The position numbers were made by a program, and so were the translations under genes. Source: Rhodospirillaceae bacterium (GTDB lineage: Bacteria; Pseudomonadota; Alphaproteobacteria; Bin65). From it: a DNA stretch of 64,000 nucleotides. This document shows positions 8,212-16,213 of this stretch, in pieces; position 1 is the first letter of the stretch, and each line of letters opens with the position of its first letter. Location of the stretch: NCBI GenBank assembly GCA_028819475.1, contig JAPPLJ010000039.1:1-64000 (forward strand), written 5' to 3'. The notes under the pieces were generated by a model. That model was not told the origin of the DNA and did no database searches. It saw only the letters and a list, made by a program, of their open reading frames with translations.

Positions 8212-9756
8212 ATGCCGACCCTGCCCGATTTCGCCGAACGGACGCCCGACAAGCCCGCGCTGATCATGGCCGGCAGCGGCGAGATTGTGACCTATGCGGA
8301 CCTGGAGGCGCGCTCCAACCAGTTCGCCCACCTGCTGCGCGCGCTCGGCATCCGGGCCGGCGACCACATCGCCTTCTTCGTCGAGAACCATCCGCGCTTC
8401 TTCGAGCTGTGCTGGGGCGCCAAGCGGGCCGGGCTCTACTATACGGCGATCAGCTCGTACCTCACCGCCGGCGAGGTCGCCTACATCGTCAACGACTGCG
8501 GCGCCCGGCTGTTCGTCTCGACGAACTACAAGCGCGACGCGGCGATTGCCGTGCCGCCGCTGTGCCCGAAGTTGGAGCATTGCCTGATGATCGGCGGCGC
8601 AGCGGACGGCTTCGCCTCTTACGAGGATGCCGTCGCCGCCCAGCCGGAAAGCCGGATCGCCGACGAAGTCGAAGGCACGGACATGCTCTATTCGTCCGGC
8701 ACCACCGGCCGGCCCAAGGCGGTCAAGCGGCCGCTCCAGGGCATGGCGTTCGGCGAGCACGACGGGGCGCTCGCCATGCTGGCCGACGCGGTCGGTCTGC
8801 ACCGCGACATGGTCTACCTGTCGCCGGCGCCGCTCTATCACGCCGCGCCGCTGCGCTACAACATGGCCTCGGTTGCGCGCGGCGCGACCAGCGTGGTCAT
8901 GGAGCGATTCGACGCCGCGCACAGCCTGGCGCTGATCGAACGCCACCGGGTCACCCACAGCCAGTGGGTGCCGAGCATGTTCGTGCGCATGCTGAAATTG
9001 CCGGAGGCCGAGCGGACAAGGCACGACCTGTCGAGCCACGTCACGGCGATCCACGCCGCCGCGCCCTGCCCGATTCCGGTCAAGGAAGCGATGATCGACT
9101 GGTGGGGGCCGATCCTGCTCGAATATTACGGCGGCACGGAGAGCAACGGGCTGACGCTGATAAACACCGAAGAGTGGCTGCAGCACCGCGGCTCGGTCGG
9201 CCGGCCGGTCGTCGGCGTGCTCCACATCGTCGGCGAGGACGGCGCGGACCTCCCGGCCGGCGAGACCGGCACGGTCTATTTCTCGGACGGGCCGCCCTTC
9301 GAATATTTCAACGATCCGGCGCGCACCGCCGAGGCCTACAACGAGCGCGGCTGGTCGACTCTCGGCGACATCGGCTACCTGGACGGAGACGGCTATCTCT
9401 ATCTCACCGACCGGCGTGCCTTCACCATCATCTCCGGCGGCGTGAATATCTATCCGCAGGAGATCGAGAACCTGCTGATTACCCATCCGACGGTCGCCGA
9501 CGTGGCGGTGATCGGCGTGCCCAGCGAGGAATTCGGCGAAGAGGTAAAGGCGGTGGTCCAGCCGCTGGCGATGACGGACGCCGGCGACGCGCTGGCCGGC
9601 GACCTCATCGCCTTCGCGCGCGCCGCCCTGGGCGCGATCAAGGTCCCGCGCAGCGTCGACTTCATGGACGCCCTGCCCCGCCACCCGACCGGCAAACTCT
9701 ACAAGCGCCTCCTCAAGGACCGCTACTGGGGCAAGCGAGACAGCCGGATCGTTTAG
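8212..9756 (+). CDS. Acyl-CoA synthetase (AMP-dependent ligase)
   Basis: About 514 aa, ANL superfamily. The AMP-binding P-loop YSSGTTGRPKAVKRP is near residue 155 and the EYYGGTES adenylate motif in the middle. GWSTLGDIGYLDGDGYLYLTD leads to the hinge, and the C-terminal catalytic lysine is in HPTGKLYKR. It would activate a carboxylic acid to acyl-CoA through an acyl-adenylate. Two in-frame ATGs are possible, 8179 and 8212. Neither has a strong ribosome-binding site, and the downstream one is chosen because LPDFAERTPDKPA is the normal family N-terminus. Divergent from the FAD-linked oxidase. The substrate class cannot be deduced. Confidence 0.9.
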   Translation: MPTLPDFAERTPDKPALIMAGSGEIVTYADLEARSNQFAHLLRALGIRAGDHIAFFVENHPRFFELCWGAKRAGLYYTAISSYLTAGEVAYIVNDCGARLFVSTNYKRDAAIAVPPLCPKLEHCLMIGGAADGFASYEDAVAAQPESRIADEVEGTDMLYSSGTTGRPKAVKRPLQGMAFGEHDGALAMLADAVGLHRDMVYLSPAPLYHAAPLRYNMASVARGATSVVMERFDAAHSLALIERHRVTHSQWVPSMFVRMLKLPEAERTRHDLSSHVTAIHAAAPCPIPVKEAMIDWWGPILLEYYGGTESNGLTLINTEEWLQHRGSVGRPVVGVLHIVGEDGADLPAGETGTVYFSDGPPFEYFNDPARTAEAYNERGWSTLGDIGYLDGDGYLYLTDRRAFTIISGGVNIYPQEIENLLITHPTVADVAVIGVPSEEFGEEVKAVVQPLAMTDAGDALAGDLIAFARAALGAIKVPRSVDFMDALPRHPTGKLYKRLLKDRYWGKRDSRIV

Positions 9757-9930
9757 CGCGTATTCCGTTGCCTTCATATCGACCGGAGCCGCCCGAAGGG
9801 CGGCGGAGCGGAGATATCTTTCAGGTAAAGCGCCTCGGGACGGACTCCGCGGGTGAAAGATTACTCCACTTCGCGGCTAATGCCGCTTCGGTCGAAATGA
9901 CGGTCAGGTTTTGGCGCGACCGGCCCGCCA

Positions 9931-10764
9931 TCACCCGCCCATCGGCACGATCTTGTTCGCCGCGTCGTGGCCGATATCGGCGCGGCCGAGATACGGAACG
10001 CCGGCGGCGGCGCAGCGCTCCCGCGCCATTTCCACTTCGGTGAGGACATAATCGGGATCGTTCTCCGGGATCTCGCCGCAGCGGCCGAGGCGCAGGCCGG
10101 CGATCCGGTCCATGCCCGGGGCGGACAGGACCTGCCAGAGCGCCCGGTCGAGCCGGTACATGTATTCGTCGATATCCTCGACCATCACGACCCGCCCGGC
10201 GAGGTCGGGCTGCCAGGGCGTGCCGATCAGGTGGCCGAGCACCGTCAGGTTGAAGGCCACGGCCGGCGCGCCGTTTCGCGCCGAGGGCTCGACGGTCTCC
10301 GGATCGAGATCGACCAGCCAGGAGAGCGCGCGGCGCAAGGCCGCCTCCCCGTCGTTGCGCCTGATGTCCGTCGGCATCGGCCCGTGCGCCAGATCGGCGA
10401 CGCCGGCTTTCATCAGCAGCGCCAGCATGTTGCCGGCGTCGCTGTAGCCCAGATAGGTCTTCTCCAGCGCCGGCGGAGCAAGCGCGCCCTCGATATGCGG
10501 CAGGAGCCGACCGGCGCCGTAGCCGCCGCGGGCGAACCAGACGGCGTCGACCGCGGGATCGTTGGCGACTTCCAGGAAGGCCGCGGCGCGCTCCCGATCG
10601 GTTCCGGCGAAATGGCCCGACGACAGGAAGCATTGCGGGTGGAACGACAACTCCGGCCGCTGGGCGAACGGCCGGTCGGCGAACTGTGCCGCAGCAATGG
10701 CCTTGACCCATTCGACCAGGGACTGGTCTATGCGGTTGCTCGGCGCGACGATGGCTATTTTCAT
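9931..10764 (-). CDS. LD-carboxypeptidase (peptidase S66, LdcA/MccF family)
   Basis: 277 aa. The Ser-Glu-His triad of S66 peptidases is visible: Ser108 in GYSDAGNM, Glu197 in VMVEDIDEY and His266 in ADIGHDAANKIVPMG. LdcA removes the terminal D-alanine from murein tetrapeptides in the cytoplasm, giving tripeptide for recycling. The ATG at 10764 is only six bases from the divergent ATG of the Mur ligase at 10771, a pairing that makes sense because that ligase class uses the tripeptide product. An upstream TTG at 10779 would overlap the neighbour and is less likely. MccF-type self-immunity is an alternative role for this family. Confidence 0.88.
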   Translation of the reverse strand: MKIAIVAPSNRIDQSLVEWVKAIAAAQFADRPFAQRPELSFHPQCFLSSGHFAGTDRERAAAFLEVANDPAVDAVWFARGGYGAGRLLPHIEGALAPPALEKTYLGYSDAGNMLALLMKAGVADLAHGPMPTDIRRNDGEAALRRALSWLVDLDPETVEPSARNGAPAVAFNLTVLGHLIGTPWQPDLAGRVVMVEDIDEYMYRLDRALWQVLSAPGMDRIAGLRLGRCGEIPENDPDYVLTEVEMARERCAAAGVPYLGRADIGHDAANKIVPMGG

Positions 10765-10770
10765 ACCCAA

Positions 10771-12198
10771 ATGACCCAAAAAACCAGCGGGCCCCGATCC
10801 TATTTCCTGTGCGGCATCGGCGGCAGCGGAATGCTGCCGCTGGCCCTGATCCTACAGGCGCAGGGCCATCGGGTGGAAGGGTCAGACCGCGCGCTCGACG
10901 CAACACCCGATGGCGCGCGCACCGGGGCCAAGTTCGATTACCTGCGCCGCCGTGGCATCCGTCTGCATCCGCAGGACGGCAGCGGCATCCGCCGGGCCGG
11001 CCAGATCCTCGTCGCCTCCGCCGCGGTCGAGGACAGCGTGCCCGATGTCGCTGCGGCGCAGAAGATCGGCGCCCGGCGCATGAGCCGGCCGGAGGCGCTT
11101 GCCGGACTGTTCAACGCCATGCCGCAACGCATCGGCGTTGCCGGGACCAGCGGCAAGTCCACCGTCACCGGCATGATCGCCTGGATTCTCCACTGCGCCG
11201 GGCGCGACCCGACCGTCGTCAACGGCGCGGTGATGAAGAACTTTGCCGGGCCGGACGACCCCTTCGCCAGCGCGCTGGCGGGATCGGGCGATACCGTCGT
11301 CAGCGAGATCGACGAAAGCGACGGTTCGATCGCCCTGTTCGATCCGTCGATCGCTGTGCTGACCAACGTTTCGGAAGACCACAAGACGATGGACGAACTG
11401 CGGCAGCTGTTCGGCGATTTCGTAAATGCTGCCGGCCGGTCTGTCCTCAATTTTGACGATCCGGAAGTCCGGTCCATCGGCGGAAGCCTGACTATGGGCC
11501 GGCAAACGCGTTTCAGCCTGCATGACGGAAGCGCCGACCTTTTCGCCGACCGGCTTGAACCGGCGCCGGATGGCATCGGCTTCCGCCTGTTCGCCGAAGG
11601 GTTGCCGGACGGGCAGCAGGTCGGGCTGCAGGTTCCCGGCGTCCACAATGTTGCCAACGCGCTTGCGGCAATCGGCGCGGCGACGGCGTGCGGCGTTCCC
11701 GCAGCGGAGGCGGCCGGGCACCTGAACGGATTTGCCGGCCTGCGCCGCCGCCTCGAGACCGTGGGCAGAGCCGGCGGCGTGACCGTGATCGACGATTTCG
11801 GCCACAACCCGGACAAGATCGCCGCCACCCTGGACACGCTGCACGACTTTCCCGGCCGGCTGCTCATCCTGTTCCAGCCCCACGGCTTCGGCCCGCTGCG
11901 CAAAATGCGTGCAGGCTTCATCGACATGTTCGCCGGGAAACTCGGCGCGGAGGACGTGCTGCTCATGCCGGAACCGGTCTATTTCGGCGGTACCGTGACC
12001 CGGGACATTTCGAGCCGCGAGATCGTCGTGGCCGTCGCTGCGGCCGGGCGGCAGGCCGAAGCGCATCAGCGACGTTCGGATTGCGGGGACCGGCTGCTCG
12101 AACTGGCCGAACCGGGCGACCGGATCGTCGTCATGGGCGCGCGGGACGATACGTTGACGGAATTCGCCCGCGGGCTTCTGAAGCGGCTGGAACGGTGA
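10771..12198 (+). CDS. Mur ligase family protein (Mpl/MurC-like)
   Basis: 475 aa with the three Mur-ligase domains: N-terminal GIGGSGM UDP-binding loop, the ATP-binding loop GTSGKST near residue 128 followed by SEIDESDGS, and a C-terminal domain with DDFGHNPDKI and LFQPHGFGPLRKM. It resembles MurC and the recycling ligase Mpl, which joins murein tripeptide to UDP-MurNAc. Divergence from the LD-carboxypeptidase favours the recycling role. Two positions differ from the common pattern: GTSGKS in place of GTHGKT, and Asn in place of the second His of the GHHP segment. It may therefore be a specialised branch. The stop overlaps the GTG start of the next gene. Confidence 0.8.
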   Translation: MTQKTSGPRSYFLCGIGGSGMLPLALILQAQGHRVEGSDRALDATPDGARTGAKFDYLRRRGIRLHPQDGSGIRRAGQILVASAAVEDSVPDVAAAQKIGARRMSRPEALAGLFNAMPQRIGVAGTSGKSTVTGMIAWILHCAGRDPTVVNGAVMKNFAGPDDPFASALAGSGDTVVSEIDESDGSIALFDPSIAVLTNVSEDHKTMDELRQLFGDFVNAAGRSVLNFDDPEVRSIGGSLTMGRQTRFSLHDGSADLFADRLEPAPDGIGFRLFAEGLPDGQQVGLQVPGVHNVANALAAIGAATACGVPAAEAAGHLNGFAGLRRRLETVGRAGGVTVIDDFGHNPDKIAATLDTLHDFPGRLLILFQPHGFGPLRKMRAGFIDMFAGKLGAEDVLLMPEPVYFGGTVTRDISSREIVVAVAAAGRQAEAHQRRSDCGDRLLELAEPGDRIVVMGARDDTLTEFARGLLKRLER

Positions 12199-13394
12199 CC
12201 GCCGGGGACCGAACGATATTGATTGCCGGCGCCGGCCTGGGCGGGCTGACCGCGGCGCTCGCCCTGATCCGGCGCGGCTTTCGGGTGACCGTGCTCGAAC
12301 AGGCGCCGGCGCTGGGCGAGGTCGGCGCCGGCGTCCAGATCGGCGCCAACGGCATGTGCGTGCTCGATCATCTCGGCCTGTGGCCGGCGCTGGAACCGCT
12401 GGCGTGGCAGCCGGAAGGCAAGCGCATCTACCACTACCGCACCGGCGAAAGCTGGCCGCTCTACGATCTCGGCGCGGAATCCGTGGAGCGCTACGGCTTC
12501 CCCTATTGCATGTTCCACCGGGCGGACCTGCACGCGGTGCTGGCCGGGGCCGTCGCCGAGGCCCAGCCCGATGCCGTACGCCTGGACGCGAAACTCGCCG
12601 ACGTCGAGCAGGACGGCATCCGCGCTACGGCGGTGCTGGAGGGCGGCGAGCGGGTATCCGGCGCAGCGCTGGTCGGCGCGGACGGCATCCATTCGGTCGT
12701 CCGCCGGGCCCTGTTCGGCCCCGACGATCCGCAGTTCACCGGCATCGTCGCCTGGCGCGGCGTGGTTCCGACCGCCGATCTGCCGGCGCGGCTGCTTGAG
12801 CCGCAGAGCGCCATCTGGATCGGGCCGGGCGGCCATTGCGTGCATTACCAGCTGCGCAACGGCGCGCTGATGAATTTCGTCGGCGCCATCGAGCGCAGCG
12901 ACTGGCGGATCGAAAGCTGGAACACGCCGGGCGCCGTCGCGGAATGCCTGCGCGATTTCGACGGTTGGAGCGATACGCTGCGCAGCCTGATCCGCGCGCT
13001 TCCGGCGCCCTACAAATGGGCCCTGCATGTCCGCGAGTCGATGGAGGCCTGGTCGAAGGGCAGGATCACCCTGCTCGGCGACGCCTGCCACGCCACCCTG
13101 CCCTTCCTCGCCCAGGGCGCCAACCATGCCATCGAGGACGGGCTGGTCCTGGCCCGCGCGCTGGACGCGTTCGTGGATGTCGAAACCGCGTTCAGGCGCT
13201 ACGAGGCGGCGCGGCTCGAGCGCACGACGCGGATGGTGCGCGGCTCGGCGGCCAACACGGCGCGCTTCCACAATCAGAAACTGGCCGATCCGGCCGAGAC
13301 AGCGCGTATCGCCCGCGAGGAGTTCGACCCGGCCGCCGTCGCCGCCCGCCACGACTGGCTGTTCGAATACAATGCGGTGACGGCGGCGATATAG
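12195..13394 (+). CDS. FAD-dependent monooxygenase (salicylate hydroxylase-like)
   Basis: 399 aa, class A flavoprotein aromatic hydroxylase. GAGLGGLTAALAL at the N-terminus is the dinucleotide-binding GxGxxG. VGADGIHSVVRRAL is the DG motif. ITLLGDACHATLPF is the GD motif that contacts the FAD ribose. It starts with GTG at 12195, which overlaps the TGA of the Mur ligase gene in a GTGA, so the two are probably translationally coupled although functionally unrelated by family. Likely reaction: NAD(P)H- and O2-dependent hydroxylation of an aromatic acid; the substrate is not determinable. Confidence 0.88.
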   Translation: MTAGDRTILIAGAGLGGLTAALALIRRGFRVTVLEQAPALGEVGAGVQIGANGMCVLDHLGLWPALEPLAWQPEGKRIYHYRTGESWPLYDLGAESVERYGFPYCMFHRADLHAVLAGAVAEAQPDAVRLDAKLADVEQDGIRATAVLEGGERVSGAALVGADGIHSVVRRALFGPDDPQFTGIVAWRGVVPTADLPARLLEPQSAIWIGPGGHCVHYQLRNGALMNFVGAIERSDWRIESWNTPGAVAECLRDFDGWSDTLRSLIRALPAPYKWALHVRESMEAWSKGRITLLGDACHATLPFLAQGANHAIEDGLVLARALDAFVDVETAFRRYEAARLERTTRMVRGSAANTARFHNQKLADPAETARIAREEFDPAAVAARHDWLFEYNAVTAAI

Positions 13395-13471
13395 GGCCGG
13401 CCGCGGAGTGTCGGCGGCACGGCCGGTCCAAGGATGTGGACAGCAGAAATTTAATGGGTTAAGCAAAGTGC

Positions 13472-13819
13472 ATGGATGCCAATCTCGCCGGTTTCGTTGC
13501 GCTCGGGGTGCTGATTATCGGCCTGTTCGCCTGGCTGCGGCAGGACATCCGCACTTTGCGCGATGAGATGCGCAGCGAAATCGGTACGCTGCGCGACGAA
13601 ACGCAGGGTGAATTCGGCACACTGCGCGGTGAAATCGGCACGCTGCGCGACGAAATGCGGGGCGAAATTGGCACGCTGCGCGGTGAGATGAACGAATTGC
13701 GCGACCGCGTGGCGCGCATCGAGGGCCTGCTGGAAGCCGTGTTCATGCGCCGGGACCTGACGCCTCTGCCCGATCCGCCGTTGCCCGGCGGTCCGTCGCC
13801 GACACCCGAGGCCGCTTGA
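13472..13819 (+). CDS. Small membrane-anchored coiled-coil repeat protein
   Basis: 115 aa. One N-terminal transmembrane helix (FVALGVLIIGLFAWL) is followed by a long coiled coil built from near-identical units of the form (D/G)E(M/T)(R/Q)xE(I/F)GTLR, about 11 residues each with one 7-residue unit. It ends in a Pro-rich tail. The DNA is correspondingly repetitive. It looks like a trimeric or dimeric periplasmic or cytoplasmic spacer protein; no enzymatic motif. The reverse-strand frame over the same bases is Ser/Arg-rich with the same periodicity and is taken as a shadow. No strong ribosome-binding site precedes the ATG. Function unknown. Confidence 0.65.
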   Translation: MDANLAGFVALGVLIIGLFAWLRQDIRTLRDEMRSEIGTLRDETQGEFGTLRGEIGTLRDEMRGEIGTLRGEMNELRDRVARIEGLLEAVFMRRDLTPLPDPPLPGGPSPTPEAA

Positions 13820-13891
13820 ACCCGCCGGTCGCCCGATAACCGCCCCGCCGCCGGCCATAGTCCCGAAGCGGCGCAGCGAAATGGCCGGCGT

Positions 13892-15343
13892 CTACTCGAA
13901 CCCGGCGCCCGGCGCCGGCGTCGCAGCCGGGGCGCCGAGCTTGCGGGCCTCTTGCCAGCCGCCGTAGCGCTCGATCAGGGCGCGCTGGTCCGCCCTGGCG
14001 CGGCGGTCGGCATCCTCGGGATCGACGATTTCCCGCAACAGGGCCTCGCATTCGGCGAGCGTTGCGGCATGGGCCGGGTCGGACGCGAGATCGTTCAGTT
14101 CTTCGGGATCGGCTTCGAGGTCGAACAGTTCCGGCGGGTGGCCGATATAGTAATGGTACTTGTACCGGCCCTTGCGCAGCATGAAGCCGCCGCTGTTCGA
14201 ACCGACGGCGTGATATTCGGAGAAGGCGATCCGGCCGGGGTCGTCTTCCTCGTCCAGAATGGCGAACAGGGATCGGCCGGGCAACCCTGCCTCGTCTTCG
14301 GCCGGATCGAGGCCGACGGCGTCGATCACCGTGGGATAGAGGTCGATCAGTGACACCGGCGTCGCCACGGTCCGGCCCGCCGGCACGTCCGGCCCGGCGA
14401 CGATCATCGGGATCCGGCTCGCCTCCTCGTAGAGCACCGATTTGCCCCACAGGCCGCGCGCGCCGACATTGTCGCCGTGATCGCTGGTGTAGATCACCCG
14501 CGTCCGGTCGCTCAGGCCGGTTTCGTCCAGCGTATTCAGCACCACGCCGATCCGTTCGTCCACGAAGGTGCAGAGCGCGTGATAGGCGGCGATCGCCAGC
14601 AGCCGCTCGTCCTCGCTTTCGAACTGGCTGTCCGTCTGCGAAAACTGCGCGTGCTCCTCGACCCAGGGATGGCGCTTGTAGCCGTTGCGCGGATGCAGCT
14701 TCGGGAACGGCATGCCCTCGATCGGATAAGGATCGAAATACCGCTGCGGCGCGACCAGGGGAAAGTGCGGCGCAACGAACCCGATATAGAGCACCCACGG
14801 GCGCGGATAATCGTGCTTCGCGGCTTCGCGCAGCCAGGCCGCCGCATGGTCGGCGATCCGCATGTCGTAGCGATTGTAGCCGCTTTCTCCGGGGCCGATC
14901 GTCTTGAGCATCCGGAATCTGCCGCGCGTGTCCGGCAGCGGGTCGCGCTGCGAGCCCCAGACCATGCCGATGCCGTTGTAGATGTGCATCGGCTCGATCT
15001 GCCGGTCGATGCCGTAGGGATCCGCTTCGCGGCGGTAGTGCAGCTTGCCGATGGTGGCGTTGTACAACCCCTCTTCCTGCAGCCGGTTCGGCCAGCCCTT
15101 GACGCGGCCCTCCCAGGCAATGGCGTTGTCCCAATAGCCGATCTCGTGGACGTAGCGGCCGGTTGCGAAGCTCGCCCGCGCCGGCACGCAGATCGGGCTG
15201 TTGGTGTAAGCCGCGCTGAAGGCCGTGCCGCGCGCCGCCAGCCGGTCCAGGTTCGGCGTCCGGACCCGCGGATGGCCCATATGCCCCATGAAGCGGGGAT
15301 CGTGTTCGTCCGACATGACGATGACGAGATTGTGCGGCTTCAT
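13892..15343 (-). CDS. Sulfatase (arylsulfatase/choline-sulfatase type)
   Basis: 483 aa, alkaline-phosphatase superfamily sulfatase. The formylglycine site is Cys52 in ICVPARASFATGR (C-x-P-x-R). Metal ligands begin at MSDEH (Asp12/Glu13) and continue with TSDHGDNVG in the second half. No signal peptide is visible, so a cytoplasmic location is likely. Cys-type sulfatases need oxidation by a formylglycine-generating enzyme or anaerobic maturase. None is intact in this window. A second sulfatase and a MarR regulator lie just upstream in divergent arrangement. Confidence 0.9.
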   Translation of the reverse strand: MKPHNLVIVMSDEHDPRFMGHMGHPRVRTPNLDRLAARGTAFSAAYTNSPICVPARASFATGRYVHEIGYWDNAIAWEGRVKGWPNRLQEEGLYNATIGKLHYRREADPYGIDRQIEPMHIYNGIGMVWGSQRDPLPDTRGRFRMLKTIGPGESGYNRYDMRIADHAAAWLREAAKHDYPRPWVLYIGFVAPHFPLVAPQRYFDPYPIEGMPFPKLHPRNGYKRHPWVEEHAQFSQTDSQFESEDERLLAIAAYHALCTFVDERIGVVLNTLDETGLSDRTRVIYTSDHGDNVGARGLWGKSVLYEEASRIPMIVAGPDVPAGRTVATPVSLIDLYPTVIDAVGLDPAEDEAGLPGRSLFAILDEEDDPGRIAFSEYHAVGSNSGGFMLRKGRYKYHYYIGHPPELFDLEADPEELNDLASDPAHAATLAECEALLREIVDPEDADRRARADQRALIERYGGWQEARKLGAPAATPAPGAGFE

Positions 15344-15411
15344 CGGGTCGCTGCTCCTGCCGTGTCACCTGCGCCGGCCGGGCGGTCGCGCCCTGCGCCG
15401 ACGCGACCGGA

Positions 15412-15990
15412 TCACTCCGATTTCTTCCTGCGCGCGAACGGCCCGGCCGGTTCGGTTTCTATCCGCGCCAGGAGCCGGTCGAGACAGCCGACCAGCATGG
15501 CCCGCTCCTCGCCCGTCAATTCTTCGACCAGCCAGGCCTGGCGCTGCCGGCCGACGATCCGGATTTCCTCGTAAAGCTTCCGGCCTGCATCGGTCAGACG
15601 CAGCGAGGCGCGCCGCCGGTCGGTGGGATCGGGGTCGCGGACAACATCACCGCGATCGATCAGGCCCGGCAACAGGCGCGAAACTTGCGCCTTGTCGATG
15701 GCGCCGCGGCGCGAAACGTCGCGCAGCGACAGCGGACCGAATTCGCCCAGCACCGCAATGGTTCGCCACTCAGCGAGCCCGAGCCGGTAGCGCGCCTTCA
15801 GTTCGTCGTGCATCTGGCGGCTCAGCAACGTCGACAGCTTGTGCAGGCGATAGGTGTAGAACTGGCTGATGAGAACCGGTCCGTCGCCGCCCGGCCCGGT
15901 TTCGTGCTCAACGGCGCCCGCCTGCCGATTTTCAGCGGCGTCCCGTTTGTCCTCCGGCGCATGGGCGCCCGGTCTTGCCCGTTCCGTCAC
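15412..15990 (-). CDS. MarR family transcriptional regulator
   Basis: 192 aa. A winged helix-turn-helix of MarR type covers residues about 45-150: LAEWRTIAVLGEFGPLSLRDVSRRGAIDKAQVSRLLPGLIDRG, then the wing RDPDPTDRRRASLRLTDAG. It has an unusually long, charged N-terminal extension of about 35 residues. It sits between two sulfatase genes: one follows it on the same strand 68 bp away, the other is divergent. A perfect dyad in the divergent gap (16031-16044) is a likely operator. A role as repressor of one or both sulfatases is inferred from position. Confidence 0.88.
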   Translation of the reverse strand: MTERARPGAHAPEDKRDAAENRQAGAVEHETGPGGDGPVLISQFYTYRLHKLSTLLSRQMHDELKARYRLGLAEWRTIAVLGEFGPLSLRDVSRRGAIDKAQVSRLLPGLIDRGDVVRDPDPTDRRRASLRLTDAGRKLYEEIRIVGRQRQAWLVEELTGEERAMLVGCLDRLLARIETEPAGPFARRKKSE

Positions 15991-16030
15991 GTTGCGGCCC
16001 CGCCCGTTCGATTTCAGCTTGACTCAAATA

Positions 16031-16044
16031 GTTGATAAATCAAC
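16031..16044. promoter_or_regulatory. Probable MarR operator dyad
   Basis: GTTGATAAATCAAC is a perfect inverted repeat (6-bp arms, 2-bp spacer). It is AT-rich within a GC-rich background, in the gap between the divergent MarR gene (start 15990) and sulfatase gene (start 16214). Size and symmetry suit a MarR dimer. The assignment rests on position only. Confidence 0.55.
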
Positions 16045-16213
16045 GATATGACCAAATCCTCTTCGATTCGGCTGATCCCGTCAGAGAATCATGGCGCGGC
16101 CGCCGAAATTCGCGGCGCCGATTGCCGCGGCTGTCGCCGCCGTGCCCCTTTTCCGTCCCGCGCGCCCCGATCGTCGTCCGGCGCCGCGGCTTCGCGAATA
16201 TTGAGACAACCGC

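Noticed and set aside
8002-9777. Long reverse-strand open frame continuing upstream of the FAD-linked oxidase
   Set aside because: It is antisense to the acyl-CoA synthetase, shows no domain pattern, and the oxidase has a firm start with a ribosome-binding site at 8001.
13451-13858. Reverse-strand repetitive frame over the coiled-coil gene
   Set aside because: Its periodicity is imposed by the forward repeats; the forward frame has a sensible membrane helix and coiled coil.
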